Assembly (NCBI RefSeq): GCF_900090105.1
Contig: NZ_FMDM01000006.1
Span: forward strand, 248,001 to 312,000
Direction: 5' to 3'
Source: Micromonospora humi
GTDB taxonomy: Bacteria > Actinomycetota > Actinomycetes > Mycobacteriales > Micromonosporaceae
DNA: 64,000 bases
Below, piece after piece: positions 18,265-26,397 of the stretch (the stretch's first letter is position 1; every line of letters starts with the position of its first letter). The translations under genes and the position numbers were made by a program. The notes below the pieces were generated by a model. That model saw only the letters and a list, made by a program, of their open reading frames with translations, ran no database searches and was not told the DNA's origin.

Positions 18265-18531
18265 GTGGACACTGGAGATCGCCTGCTGACACCGGGTGAG
18301 GTCGCTGCGCTGTTTCGGGTTGACCCGAAGACCGTGACCAGATGGGCAGCGGCCGGCCGGATCGGCAGCATCCGGACTCCAGGCGGGCATCGCCGGTTTC
18401 GGGAATCCGAGGTGCGGGCCCTGCTTGAGGGGGAGGGCATGCTGGACGAGGCGGAGGACATGGGCAAGGCACGCAACATGGGCCCGACCGCCTCGACCGG
18501 CCCCGGCCCGGCGAACGCCGGCATGTACTGA
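18265..18531 (+). CDS. BldC-like MerR-type regulator
   Basis: Small DNA-binding protein, 88 aa, close to Streptomyces BldC: LLTPGEVAALFRVDPKTVTRWA, SIRTPGGHRRFRESEVRALL. The winged helix-turn-helix covers nearly all of it, with a short extra Gly/Met/Ala-rich tail. The GTG start is chosen because GAGGAGG lies just ahead, although the frame is open to 18175. BldC proteins bind direct repeats cooperatively and delay the onset of sporulation; a developmental role here is inferred. Divergent from the Lrp-type gene. Confidence 0.9.
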   Translation: MDTGDRLLTPGEVAALFRVDPKTVTRWAAAGRIGSIRTPGGHRRFRESEVRALLEGEGMLDEAEDMGKARNMGPTASTGPGPANAGMY

Positions 18532-18537
18532 CGCGAG

Positions 18538-18575
18538 CGGGGCGCGGTCCGGCCGGTGGGTCGGGTCGCGCCCCG
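18538..18575. terminator. Possible hairpin between convergent bldC-like and ubiX-like genes
   Basis: CGGGGCGCG (18538-18546) pairs with 18567-18575 around a 20-base loop. It lies in the 49 bp between the two stops. The stem is short. Confidence 0.4.
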
Positions 18576-18580
18576 GCCGG

Positions 18581-19240
18581 TCACGAGCCGTCCGGTCCGG
18601 CCGGTTCGGCGTCCCGGCGGGCTGCGGCCAGCTCACCTGACCAGCGTCGGAACAGCGTGTGCGGGACGCCGAGCGCGTCGAGCACCTTGCCGGCCACGAA
18701 GTCGACCAACTGCGGGGCGGAGGCCGTCGCCCCGGCACCGTAGAAGCCCGGGCTGGCGGGCAGGACCACCGCGCCGGCGTCGTGCAGGGCGATGAGGTGC
18801 TCCAGGTGGCTGCGCGTCACCGGGGTCTCCCGGGGCACCACCACGACCGGCCGGCGTTCCTTCAGGTTCACCTCGGCGGCGCGTTGCAGCAGGTCCTTGG
18901 AGAGTCCGATGGCGATGCCGGCGCAGGCCGCGGTGCTGGCCGGCACGACCGCCATGCCGCGTACCGGGTAGGAGCCGCTGCTCGGGCCGGCCGCCAGGTC
19001 ACCGGCGGGCCAGTGCCGCAGGTCCGCCCCGGCCAGGTCCCGGTCGAGCCAGGCGGCCAGGTCGTCGGCCCAGTGCGCGTCCCGGAAGGGCCGGCCGGTC
19101 TCGTCGAGGACGGTCAGCCGGGCCGCCCGGGAGACGATCAGGTCCACCGCCTGGCCGGCGTCGAGCAGGCCCCGGACGACCGCCGCCGCGTACGGGGTCC
19201 CGGAAGCGCCGGAGACGCCGACCACCCATGGTTCGCGCAT
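18581..19240 (-). CDS. ubiX: UbiX-like flavin prenyltransferase
   Basis: A 219-aa enzyme of the UbiX/Pad1 family that adds a dimethylallyl group to FMN, making the prenylated flavin cofactor needed by UbiD-type decarboxylases. Visible motifs are GVSGASGTPYA near the N-terminus (FMN loop), VVPASTAACAGIA and VPRETPVTRSHLEHL. In the futalosine pathway it supports the MqnL-type decarboxylase encoded at 21236-22696. It is separated from that gene and mqnP by a terpene synthase on the other strand, so it has its own promoter. Confidence 0.92.
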   Translation of the reverse strand: MREPWVVGVSGASGTPYAAAVVRGLLDAGQAVDLIVSRAARLTVLDETGRPFRDAHWADDLAAWLDRDLAGADLRHWPAGDLAAGPSSGSYPVRGMAVVPASTAACAGIAIGLSKDLLQRAAEVNLKERRPVVVVPRETPVTRSHLEHLIALHDAGAVVLPASPGFYGAGATASAPQLVDFVAGKVLDALGVPHTLFRRWSGELAAARRDAEPAGPDGS

Positions 19241-19340
19241 ACGTCAAGCCTGCCAGGCCAAATGTCCGACGGGTCGACGGGGCTTCCCGCGACATGGGAT
19301 TCTTCTGTCCGGCGATCCCCCTCCACGGAAGGGCCCGGTG

Positions 19341-20306
19341 ATGACGGCTGCGGTGCTGCGGGAGCTGCGCTCCGACTGTCCCGTCCCGCCCCGGCTCTCC
19401 CCGTACGCCGACGAGGCGCAGGCCTGGCTGGTCGGCCGGCTCGACCGGCTCGGCCTGCCGCTGGATCCGGCGACGCGCAGCCGGCTGGCCCGGGCCGGCT
19501 TCGCCCGGTACGCCGGCCGGCTCTACCCGGACGCCACCGAACCCGACCTGCGGGTGCTGGCCGCGCTGTTCACCTGGTTCTTCCTGGTCGACGACGCCTG
19601 TGACGGCCCGGACCGGCTGACCCCGGCGCAGATCCGCGCGCTGCGCGACGGCGCGCTGGCGCTGCTCCGCGACGGCCCTCGGGCCCGCCACACCGGCTTC
19701 TCCGGCCCGCTGCGCCGGCTGCTGGTGCAGGCGTGGCGGGAGCCGCGCCGGCGGATGCCGGCCCGCTGGCGGCTGCGTTTCGCCGACGCCGTCGCCGACC
19801 ACCTGGACGGCGTGGCCCGGGAGGCGGCCGCCACCTCGGCCGGCCGGCCGCCCGGCGTCGCCGAGTACGTGCGGCTGCGCCGGGCCACCTCGGCGGCGTA
19901 CGTGTCGTACCCGCTGATCGAGTTCGCCGCCGGCCGGCCGCTGCCCGACGCGGTCTACCACCACCCGGCGCTGCGCCGCCACGCCGACCTCGCCAACGAC
20001 CTGCTCTCCTGGTTCAACGACATCGCGTCGCTGGAACGCGACCTGGTCACCGGCGGCGGGCACAACCTGGTGCTCGCGGTGGCCGGTGAGCGGGGCGTGC
20101 CGCTGCCGGCCGCGGTGGACCTGGTGGCCGGGCACTGGCGGGCCGAGATGAGCCGCTTCATGGCGCTGCGCGCGGCGGTGCCGTCGTTCGGCCCGGCGCT
20201 GGACGAGGCGGTCACCGCCCACCTCGACGGGGTGGCCGCCGCGGTCCGCGGCACTGTCGACTGGACGCTGGAGAGCGCCCGCTACCCGGCCGCCGCGACG
20301 CCCTGA
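19341..20306 (+). CDS. Class I terpene synthase-family protein
   Basis: A 321-aa alpha-helical terpene cyclase-like protein. The Asp-rich metal site is VDDACD (D84, D85, D88). The second metal site is NDLLSWFND (N219, S223, D227), with Asp where Glu is commonest and Asn where Arg/Lys is usual. A C-terminal ARY (R314-Y315) matches the RY pair of bacterial cyclases. ATG 19341 is chosen over GTG 19338 because GGAAGGG lies about 7 bases ahead. It would cyclise a prenyl diphosphate; size suggests a C15 or C20 substrate, not provable here. No prenyltransferase or P450 partner is beside it. Confidence 0.85.
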   Translation: MTAAVLRELRSDCPVPPRLSPYADEAQAWLVGRLDRLGLPLDPATRSRLARAGFARYAGRLYPDATEPDLRVLAALFTWFFLVDDACDGPDRLTPAQIRALRDGALALLRDGPRARHTGFSGPLRRLLVQAWREPRRRMPARWRLRFADAVADHLDGVAREAAATSAGRPPGVAEYVRLRRATSAAYVSYPLIEFAAGRPLPDAVYHHPALRRHADLANDLLSWFNDIASLERDLVTGGGHNLVLAVAGERGVPLPAAVDLVAGHWRAEMSRFMALRAAVPSFGPALDEAVTAHLDGVAAAVRGTVDWTLESARYPAAATP

Positions 20307-20336
20307 CCGGCCGGCGGGCTCGGCGGGCCGACCGGT

Positions 20337-21239
20337 CTAGGGCCGCAGCCCGAGCCGGACCACCAGGTCGAGCAGGGCGAGCAGGAACAACGCGATGCCG
20401 ACGAACCCGTTGGCGGTGAAGAACGCCCGGTTGACCTTGCTCAGGTCGGTGGGGCTGACCACCACGTGCTGGTAGGCGAAGGCGACAGCGGTGAGCACCA
20501 GCCCGATCCACCAGAGCCAACCGAAGCCGACCAGCGCGCCGAACCAGATGAACAGCGCGAACGTCACCACGTGCGCGGCCGTGGAGGCGTGCAGCGCGAA
20601 GCGCCGGCCGTAGCGGGCCGGGACGCTGCGCACGCCGATCTCCCGGTCGATCTCCGAGTCCTGACAGGCGTAGATCAGGTCGAAGCCGCCGATCCAGAGG
20701 CCGACCGCGGCGCCGAGCAGCCACGCCGGGCCGGAACCGGCGAACGTGCCGGTGACCGCCAGCCAGGCGCCGACCGGGCCGACCGCCTGGGCGACCGCGA
20801 GGATGGCGTGCGGCCAGTCGGTGAACCGCTTGCCGTACGGGTAGACCACCAGCGGCACCACGGCCAGCGGGGCGAGCGCCAGGCAGAGCGGGTTGAGCAG
20901 GGCGGCGGCGGCCAGGAAGACCACCAGCGCGACGGCCGCGCCGGTCCAGGCCGTACGCACGCTCACCGCCCCGGTGACCAGTTCCCGGTTCGCGGTACGC
21001 GGATTCCGGGCGTCGATCCGCCGGTCCAGGATCCGGTTGGCGGCCATCGCGAACGTCCGCGCGCCGACCATCGCCACGGTGATCAGCAGCAGGTCGCCCC
21101 AGCGCACCCGCCCGCCGTTCACCTGCATGGCGGTCAACGCCGACAGGTACGCGAACGGCAGCGCGAACACCGAGTGCTCGATCGCGACGAGCTTGAGGAA
21201 GGACGTGACCCGGCCGGGTCGCTCCGCCACCGCGGTCAT
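20337..21239 (-). CDS. mqnP: Menaquinone-pathway prenyltransferase (UbiA family, MqnP)
   Basis: A 300-aa integral membrane prenyltransferase with about eight hydrophobic segments. Two Asp-rich motifs are clear: NRILDRRIDARNPRT near residues 68-82 and YACQDSEIDREIG. It attaches the polyprenyl tail to 1,4-dihydroxy-6-naphthoate or its successor in the futalosine route. It overlaps the ubiD-like gene upstream by 4 bp (ATGA), so the pair is co-translated. It ends 30 bp from the convergent terpene synthase stop. Confidence 0.92.
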   Translation of the reverse strand: MTAVAERPGRVTSFLKLVAIEHSVFALPFAYLSALTAMQVNGGRVRWGDLLLITVAMVGARTFAMAANRILDRRIDARNPRTANRELVTGAVSVRTAWTGAAVALVVFLAAAALLNPLCLALAPLAVVPLVVYPYGKRFTDWPHAILAVAQAVGPVGAWLAVTGTFAGSGPAWLLGAAVGLWIGGFDLIYACQDSEIDREIGVRSVPARYGRRFALHASTAAHVVTFALFIWFGALVGFGWLWWIGLVLTAVAFAYQHVVVSPTDLSKVNRAFFTANGFVGIALFLLALLDLVVRLGLRP

Positions 21240-22696
21240 CGGATTCCGTACTCCTGCCAGCGCTTGTCGACCAGGGAGACCACCTCGGGAGACATCCGCA
21301 TCTCCTCCGGCCAGCCTCGGGTGTAACCCTCGGTGGGCAGCTTGCGGGTGGCGTCCACGCCGGCCTTGCCGCCCCAGAACTGCTGGTACGAGGCGTGGTC
21401 CAGGTGGTCCACCGGGCCTTCGGTGAGGAGCAGGTCGCGGGCGTAGTCGACGTTGCCGAAGGCGCGGAACGCGACCTCGTTGTAGTCGTGCACGTCGCAG
21501 TCCTCGTCGACGATCACGATCAGCTTGGTCAGCGACATCATGTGCGCGCCCCAGATCGCGTTCATCACCTTCTGCGCGTGCTTCGGGTAGCGCTTGCGGA
21601 TCGACACGATGGCGCAGTTGTGGAAGACGCCGGCGGCGGGCAGGTCGTAGTCGACGATGTCCGGGATCAGGAACCGCAGCAGCGGCGCGAAGATCCGCTC
21701 GGTGGCCTTGCCGAGGCCGTGGTCCTCCTGCGGCGGCTGGGACGTGACGATCGAGTGGTAGACCGGGTCCCGCTGGGTGGTCATGGCCTCGATGTGCAGC
21801 ACCGGGAACGGCTCGACCGGTGTGTAGAAGCCGGTGTGGTCACCGAACGGCCCCTCGGGCAGCCGCTCACCCGGCTCCAGGTAGCCCTCCAGCACGACCT
21901 GGGCGTGCGCCGGCACCTGCAACGGGACGGTCAGGCAGTCGACCATCTCGACCCGCTCGCCGCGCAGGAAGCCGGCGAACAGGTATTCGTCGATGTCGGC
22001 GGGGAGCGGCGCGCTGGCGGCGTACGCGACCGCCGGGTCGGCGCCGATGGCGACCGCCACCGGCAGCCGCTGGCCGAGCCGCTCGGCGACCGCGTGGTGC
22101 GCGGTGGAGTTCTTGTGGATCTGCCAGTGCATGCCGAGCGTGTTGCGGCCGTGCTGCTGGAGCCGGTAGAGGCCGAGGTTGCGCTTGCCGGTCTCCGGGT
22201 GCTTGGTGTGGGTCAGCCCGAAGTTGTGGAAGATCCCGCCGTCGCCCGGCCAGACCTGGAGCCCGGGCAGCCGGTTCAGGTCGACGTCGTCACCTCGGTA
22301 GACCACCTGCTGGCAGGGGGCGGTCCGCACCTTCTTCGGCGGCATGGACTTGAGTTGCATGACCTTGCCGAGCCCGCCCATCATGCCGGCGAAGCCCTGC
22401 GGCAGCTCCGGCTTGAGCATCTCGCCGATCCGCTCGCCGATCTCGTCGAGCCGCTCGACGCCGAGCGCCATGGCCATCCGCTTCTCGGTGCCGAACAGGT
22501 TGACCGCGACCGGCATCTCGCCCCGGGTGGGCCGCTCGAAGAGCAGGGCCGGGCCGCCGGCGCGGACCGTGCGGGTGACCACCTCGCTCATCTCCAGCGT
22601 GGGGTCGACCGGGACGCCGACCCGGCGCAGCTCGCCCGCGCGCTCCAGGGCCGCGAGGAAGTCCTTCAGATCGTCGTACGGGAACCCACGCGCCAT
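21236..22696 (-). CDS. mqnL: UbiD-family menaquinone biosynthesis decarboxylase
   Basis: A 486-aa prenyl-FMN-dependent decarboxylase. Sequence features are EMSEVVTRTVRAGGPALLFE near the N-terminus, LPEGPFGDHTGFYTP near residue 270 (UbiD signature with cofactor and metal residues), and VTSQPPQEDHGLGKATERI. It removes the carboxylate from the naphthoate ring after prenylation and needs the cofactor made by the ubiX-like protein. The ATG at 22696 has GGAGG about 10 bases upstream. A dispersed repeat starts 27 bp before its start codon. The name mqnL follows futalosine-pathway usage. Confidence 0.9.
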   Translation of the reverse strand: MARGFPYDDLKDFLAALERAGELRRVGVPVDPTLEMSEVVTRTVRAGGPALLFERPTRGEMPVAVNLFGTEKRMAMALGVERLDEIGERIGEMLKPELPQGFAGMMGGLGKVMQLKSMPPKKVRTAPCQQVVYRGDDVDLNRLPGLQVWPGDGGIFHNFGLTHTKHPETGKRNLGLYRLQQHGRNTLGMHWQIHKNSTAHHAVAERLGQRLPVAVAIGADPAVAYAASAPLPADIDEYLFAGFLRGERVEMVDCLTVPLQVPAHAQVVLEGYLEPGERLPEGPFGDHTGFYTPVEPFPVLHIEAMTTQRDPVYHSIVTSQPPQEDHGLGKATERIFAPLLRFLIPDIVDYDLPAAGVFHNCAIVSIRKRYPKHAQKVMNAIWGAHMMSLTKLIVIVDEDCDVHDYNEVAFRAFGNVDYARDLLLTEGPVDHLDHASYQQFWGGKAGVDATRKLPTEGYTRGWPEEMRMSPEVVSLVDKRWQEYGIR

Positions 22697-22722
22697 ACCC
22701 CCATCCTCCCCCACCCCCCTGA

Positions 22723-22782
22723 GGTGCAAGGCGGGGCCCCTTGTTAACGCATTCGGTAGAGGCGGGGGCCCCGCTTAACACC
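22723..22782. repeat. Dispersed GGGGCCCC palindromic repeat, locus B
   Basis: 60 bp, GGTGCAAGGCGGGGCCCC at the left and GGGGCCCCGCTTAACACC at the right, with the centre GTTAACGCATTCGGTAGAGG identical to locus A. It sits in a divergent gap between the mqnL start and the alpha/beta hydrolase start at 22806, so here it cannot be just a terminator; it may affect both promoters or insulate them. Confidence 0.85.
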
Positions 22783-22805
22783 CCGGCGGCCGGGTAGTCG
22801 GCCGC

Positions 22806-23675
22806 ATGGGTGACGAGCGGGTGCCGGCGGGGTTCACCGAGCACCGGGCCGCGGCGGGCGACGTGGAGATCAACTATGTCCGAGGTGGCCGGGGGCCCGC
22901 TCTGGTGCTGCTGCACGGGTATCCCCAGTGCTGGCGGATGTGGCGGCATCTGCTGCCGGAGCTGGCCCGGTCGTACGAGGTGATCGCCCCGGACCTGCGC
23001 GGCTTCGGCGACAGCGACGCCCCGCCCGACGGGTACGACAAGAGGACGGTCGCCGCCGACCTGCACCGGCTGCTGACCGGCCTCGGCCTGGCCGAGGAGA
23101 TCCGGCTGGTCGGCCACGACCTCGGCACCATGGTCGCGTACGCCTACGCCGCGGCCCATCCCGACTCCGTCGCCCGGCTGGTGCTCAGCGAGGCGCCGAT
23201 TCCCGACGAGAGCATCTACGCGATCCCCGCGCTGACCGAAGCTGGCCCGGCGGTGTGGAACTTCGGTTTCTTCAACGTCCCGAACGGCCTGCCCGAGCAG
23301 CTCGTCGCCGGCCGGGAGGCGCTCTGGGTCGACCGGTTCACCGACTCGATCATGGTGAACAAGGGCAGCCTGACTCCGGACGACATCGAGGAGTACGCGG
23401 GCCACCTGCGCGACGAGGCGCACCTGCGGGCCAGCTTCGGCTATTTCCGGGCGTTCGGGCGGGACGTCGCGGACAACGTGGCGTACCGCGGCACGAAGCT
23501 GCCGATGCCGGTGCTCGCCGTCGGCGCGCAGGCCAGCCTGGGCGGGCAGGTGGCGGAGCAGGTCCGCCGCTATGCCGACTCGGTGACCGGTGCGGTGGTC
23601 GAGGACTGCGGCCACTGGCTCTTCGAGGAGCAGCCGGCGAAGCTCGCCGCCCTGCTGCTGCCGTTCCTGCGCTGA
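22806..23675 (+). CDS. Alpha/beta hydrolase (epoxide hydrolase-like)
   Basis: A 289-aa cytosolic hydrolase. It shows the oxyanion motif HGYPQ near residue 38, the nucleophile elbow GHDLGT with Asp as nucleophile near 105 and the catalytic His in DCGHWLFEE near the C-terminus. An Asp nucleophile and the RGFGDSD motif are typical of epoxide hydrolases and haloalkane dehalogenases rather than esterases. The gene starts 23 bp after dispersed repeat B. Its substrate is unknown. Confidence 0.86.
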   Translation: MGDERVPAGFTEHRAAAGDVEINYVRGGRGPALVLLHGYPQCWRMWRHLLPELARSYEVIAPDLRGFGDSDAPPDGYDKRTVAADLHRLLTGLGLAEEIRLVGHDLGTMVAYAYAAAHPDSVARLVLSEAPIPDESIYAIPALTEAGPAVWNFGFFNVPNGLPEQLVAGREALWVDRFTDSIMVNKGSLTPDDIEEYAGHLRDEAHLRASFGYFRAFGRDVADNVAYRGTKLPMPVLAVGAQASLGGQVAEQVRRYADSVTGAVVEDCGHWLFEEQPAKLAALLLPFLR

Positions 23676-23683
23676 GGCCCGGC

Positions 23684-24238
23684 TCAGGAAGCCGGCGTCC
23701 AGGCGTACTCCTGGAGGGGTTTCTCGAGCGGCGCGGCGGTGAGCCGGTTCGCGAACGTGGAGATGGTGTACGTGCCGACGCCGAGCACCACGTCGAGCGC
23801 GTGCCGCGGCTGCCAGCCGGCGGCGAGGAGCGCGTCCATCTCGGGGTCGGGGACCGCGCCCCGGTGGTCGAGGACGGCGACGGTGAACCGGCGCAGCGCC
23901 TCCAGCCGGGGCTCGGGCAACGACTCGCCGGCCCGCAGCGCGTCGATCAGTTCGGGAGCGGCGCCGTCGCGGGTGAGCGTCGCGGTGTGCATGGCCACGC
24001 AGAGGTGGCACCCGTTGCGGGTGGCCACGGTCAGCACGACCACCTCCCGGGCGACCGGGTCGAGGTCGGTGGCCTCGAAGGCGGCGTTCGCGGCGAGGAA
24101 GCCCTTGAGCAGCTCGGGTGAACCGGCCATCAGACCGACCGCGGCGGGCAGGTGACCCAGCTTGCGGTGGACGCCGGCCATGACGGGCCGCGCGGCGGCG
24201 GGCGCGGTCTGCAGGTCGTACGCGGTGAAGCGGGACAT
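23684..24238 (-). CDS. Carboxymuconolactone decarboxylase/AhpD-family protein
   Basis: A 184-aa all-helical protein with the redox motif CHLC followed by His (GCHLCVAMHT) near residues 76-84, as in AhpD alkylhydroperoxidases. The GAGGGGA ribosome site supports the ATG at 24238. It is divergent from a MarR-type regulator over 63 bp that hold two operator-like repeats, so regulator and enzyme probably form an oxidative-stress or quinone-response pair. Confidence 0.88.
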   Translation of the reverse strand: MSRFTAYDLQTAPAAARPVMAGVHRKLGHLPAAVGLMAGSPELLKGFLAANAAFEATDLDPVAREVVVLTVATRNGCHLCVAMHTATLTRDGAAPELIDALRAGESLPEPRLEALRRFTVAVLDHRGAVPDPEMDALLAAGWQPRHALDVVLGVGTYTISTFANRLTAAPLEKPLQEYAWTPAS

Positions 24239-24261
24239 CTCGCGTCCCCTCTCGTAAGATA

Positions 24262-24297
24262 GTCAACGTGGTTGACCAAATAGTAAACGTGGTTGTC
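24262..24297. promoter_or_regulatory. Twin operator for the MarR-type regulator
   Basis: A perfect inverted repeat, GTCAACGTGGTTGAC (24262-24276), and a diverged copy, GTAAACGTGGTTGTC (24283-24297), 21 bp apart, i.e. two helical turns. They fill the gap between the AhpD-like and MarR-like genes and suit two regulator dimers on one DNA face. Confidence 0.75.
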
Positions 24298-24301
24298 GAA
24301 G

Positions 24302-24772
24302 ATGGCAACGCCTGACCGCCCCGGCTTCGCGCTGCCGCTGCTGCTGCTGGCCGGCTTCCGCACGCTCATCGACGACCTGCACGCCGAGCTGGCCCGGCAG
24401 GGTCACGCCGAGCTGCGCCCCGCGCACGGCTTCGTCCTCCAGGCGGTGGGCCCGGCCGGCACCACCGCCTCCGACCTCGGGCAACGCCTCGGCGTCTCGA
24501 AGCAGGCCGCCGGGAAGACGGTGGACCGGCTGGTCGCGCTCGGCTACCTGGAACGCGTGGACGACCCCGTCGACGCGCGCCGCAAGCTGGTCCGGATGAC
24601 CGCCCGGGGCCACGACGGGCTGCGCCGCTCCGCGATCGTCTTCGACGAGTTACGCGACAGTTGGGCGGCCACGCTCGGCGCCGACCGGGTCGCGGCCATC
24701 GAGGACGACCTGCGCCGGATGGTCCCGGCCGACGTTTTCCACCTCGACGTCCCCGGCTGGTTCGGCGGGTGA
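24302..24772 (+). CDS. MarR-family transcriptional regulator
   Basis: A 156-aa winged helix-turn-helix regulator with recognition region TASDLGQRLGVSKQAAGKTVDRL (about residues 57-79) and wing DDPVDARRKLVRMT. The ATG at 24302 is chosen; an alternative TTG lies at 24293. It likely represses the divergent AhpD-like gene and itself through the two GTnAAC-GTTGnC sites between them. The inducer is not known. Confidence 0.87.
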   Translation: MATPDRPGFALPLLLLAGFRTLIDDLHAELARQGHAELRPAHGFVLQAVGPAGTTASDLGQRLGVSKQAAGKTVDRLVALGYLERVDDPVDARRKLVRMTARGHDGLRRSAIVFDELRDSWAATLGADRVAAIEDDLRRMVPADVFHLDVPGWFGG

Positions 24773-24783
24773 ACCTCAGCCGT

Positions 24784-24819
24784 CGAAGGGGCACCCACCG
24801 GGCGGTGGGTGCCCCTTCG
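24784..24819. terminator. Bidirectional hairpin terminator
   Basis: Perfect 16-bp stem CGAAGGGGCACCCACC (24784-24799) with 24804-24819 and a GGGC loop. It lies between the convergent MarR and pectate lyase stops. Confidence 0.8.
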
Positions 24820-24829
24820 GTGAACCCGA

Positions 24830-26029
24830 CTACCGGAAGATGACGTCGCTTCTGTTGACCTTGCAGTTGGCGTCGTTCCAACCCTCACCGAGATAGCTCG
24901 GTTCACTGCCCTTGGCCACACCCTTGTACTTGCCGCAGATAACGGCCGAGCCGACCACGACCACGCGAGTGATCGTCGCGGTGTCGTTCCAGTTGCTGTT
25001 GATGCCGGCGAGCATGTCGATGTCGTCGACGAGGACGTTGTCGATGCGCACGTGGCGGGTGTACGAGGTGGAGCAGTTGCCGCAGGCGCGGTACAGCTTG
25101 CCGGTCCCCTTGAGGTAGAAGCCGGAGATGTTGACCGTGCCGTTGCCGTTGTGCTGGAAGGTCTTGTCGCTGCCGCTGCGCGCGCCGCCACCGATGACGT
25201 AGGAGGTGCCGCCGTTGGTCTGCTTGAAGGTGGCGGCGTCCTCACCGATGTCGTTCCACCACACGTTGCGGAGCGTGCAGGTGCCCTCGCAGTGCACGCC
25301 GTCACCGGCGGGCGAACCGAGGATGACGTTCTGCAGCGTGCCACCGTTGGCGACCTTGAAGATCGGGTCCTGCGACTCACCCTGCCCACCGTCACCCATG
25401 CAGCAGTAGGTCTTCATCCCGCCGTCGAAGGTTCCGGAGACGTTGACCGTGCTGGAGATGTTCACCGAGCCGGCCGACGACGGCCACGCACCGGTCGGCG
25501 TGCCCGGGTTGCCGGTCGGGCCGGACGTCGGGCCGCCGGTGGGGCCACTGGTCGGGGTCGACCCGCCGCCGGAGTACGTCTCGAACTCGGCGATCCGCGG
25601 GGTGCCGGACGCGCTGGTGATGACGAAGGAGATCTTCTTCAGCGACGTCGAGGAGAAGGTGATGGTGCTCGGGGCGCTGCCGCCGCTGGCCAGGACGGAG
25701 CCGGTGTCGAAGTTCTTGAGCTGCCAGCCGCTGATCGAGCCGCCGCCCGAGGCCGGCACGATGACGGCCGAGGACACCGTGGTGGCGCTGCCCCACTTGA
25801 CCGAGATCGTGCCGGTCGAGCCGCTCGGCGACCAGTAGGTGCCGGCGTTGCCGTCGATGACGTTGCCGTAGCTGGTACCGCTGGCCTTGCTGGAGCCGTC
25901 GGCGCCGGCGCCGAGGCTCAGGTTCGTGGCGGCCGAGGCACTGGGCATCTGCAACGCCAGCGCGACCACGGCACCCGCGACCACGGTGGCGCCGCCGGCC
26001 AGCCACCGCGTGGCGACTTTGCGTCTCAT
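24830..26029 (-). CDS. Secreted pectate lyase (PL3-type) with N-terminal carbohydrate-binding domain
   Basis: An exported 399-aa enzyme. It has a signal peptide ending near SASA (residue 33), an F5/8C-like beta-sandwich (about 35-150; GTYWSPSG, ISVKWGS), a GPTGGPTSGPTG linker to about 180 and a PL3 pectate lyase beta-helix. Motifs include DGVHCEGTC, WWNDIGEDAATFK and the Cys-rich CCMGDGGQGES typical of Pel3. It cleaves de-esterified polygalacturonate. The AAAGGTG ribosome site precedes the ATG. A GAAAGCGCTTTC operator lies about 37 bp upstream, fitting LacI-type sugar control. Confidence 0.88.
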   Translation of the reverse strand: MRRKVATRWLAGGATVVAGAVVALALQMPSASAATNLSLGAGADGSSKASGTSYGNVIDGNAGTYWSPSGSTGTISVKWGSATTVSSAVIVPASGGGSISGWQLKNFDTGSVLASGGSAPSTITFSSTSLKKISFVITSASGTPRIAEFETYSGGGSTPTSGPTGGPTSGPTGNPGTPTGAWPSSAGSVNISSTVNVSGTFDGGMKTYCCMGDGGQGESQDPIFKVANGGTLQNVILGSPAGDGVHCEGTCTLRNVWWNDIGEDAATFKQTNGGTSYVIGGGARSGSDKTFQHNGNGTVNISGFYLKGTGKLYRACGNCSTSYTRHVRIDNVLVDDIDMLAGINSNWNDTATITRVVVVGSAVICGKYKGVAKGSEPSYLGEGWNDANCKVNRSDVIFR

Positions 26030-26065
26030 CCGGTTTCACCTTTCGAGCGTGCGTACGATGGGTGA

Positions 26066-26077
26066 GAAAGCGCTTTC
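26066..26077 (-). promoter_or_regulatory. LacI-type operator GAAAGCGCTTTC
   Basis: A perfect 12-bp palindrome with a central CG, a common pattern for LacI-family regulators of polysaccharide use in actinobacteria. It is located just upstream of the pectate lyase gene. No LacI gene is in the window. Confidence 0.6.
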
Positions 26078-26137
26078 AGTTAACCATAGACACACGTCGA
26101 TGAAACGGCAAGGACGCACGTCCGCCATCATGGGCGG

Positions 26138-26347
26138 ATGGACGACGCATACGTGGTGGGCGACCCCGACGGCCTCAGCCCACTCCAGATCCGGATCCGC
26201 GACGCGGTGGCCCGCGAACTGCACGCCCAGTTCGCACTGCGGGCCGACCGCCTCGACCTGGCCGACCTGCCCGAGGTCGCCTACCAGATCACCAGGCGCG
26301 TGGACGAGGTGCTGAGCGGGCTCACCGACGTCACACGCTCCTCATAG
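26138..26347 (+). CDS. Small hypothetical protein (69 aa)
   Basis: A 69-aa soluble acidic protein, with GGGCGG directly before the ATG. The sequence is mostly helical (LSPLQIRIRDAVARELHAQF, VAYQITRRVDEVLSGL). No motif was recognised. It lies divergent from the pectate lyase and 50 bp before a secreted protein. Codon use matches its neighbours, so it is probably real. Confidence 0.6.
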   Translation: MDDAYVVGDPDGLSPLQIRIRDAVARELHAQFALRADRLDLADLPEVAYQITRRVDEVLSGLTDVTRSS

Positions 26348-26397
26348 GATCTCCCTCGCCGGCCACTCGGGTCGGCTCCCCTTCCGCAAGGAGCTCG

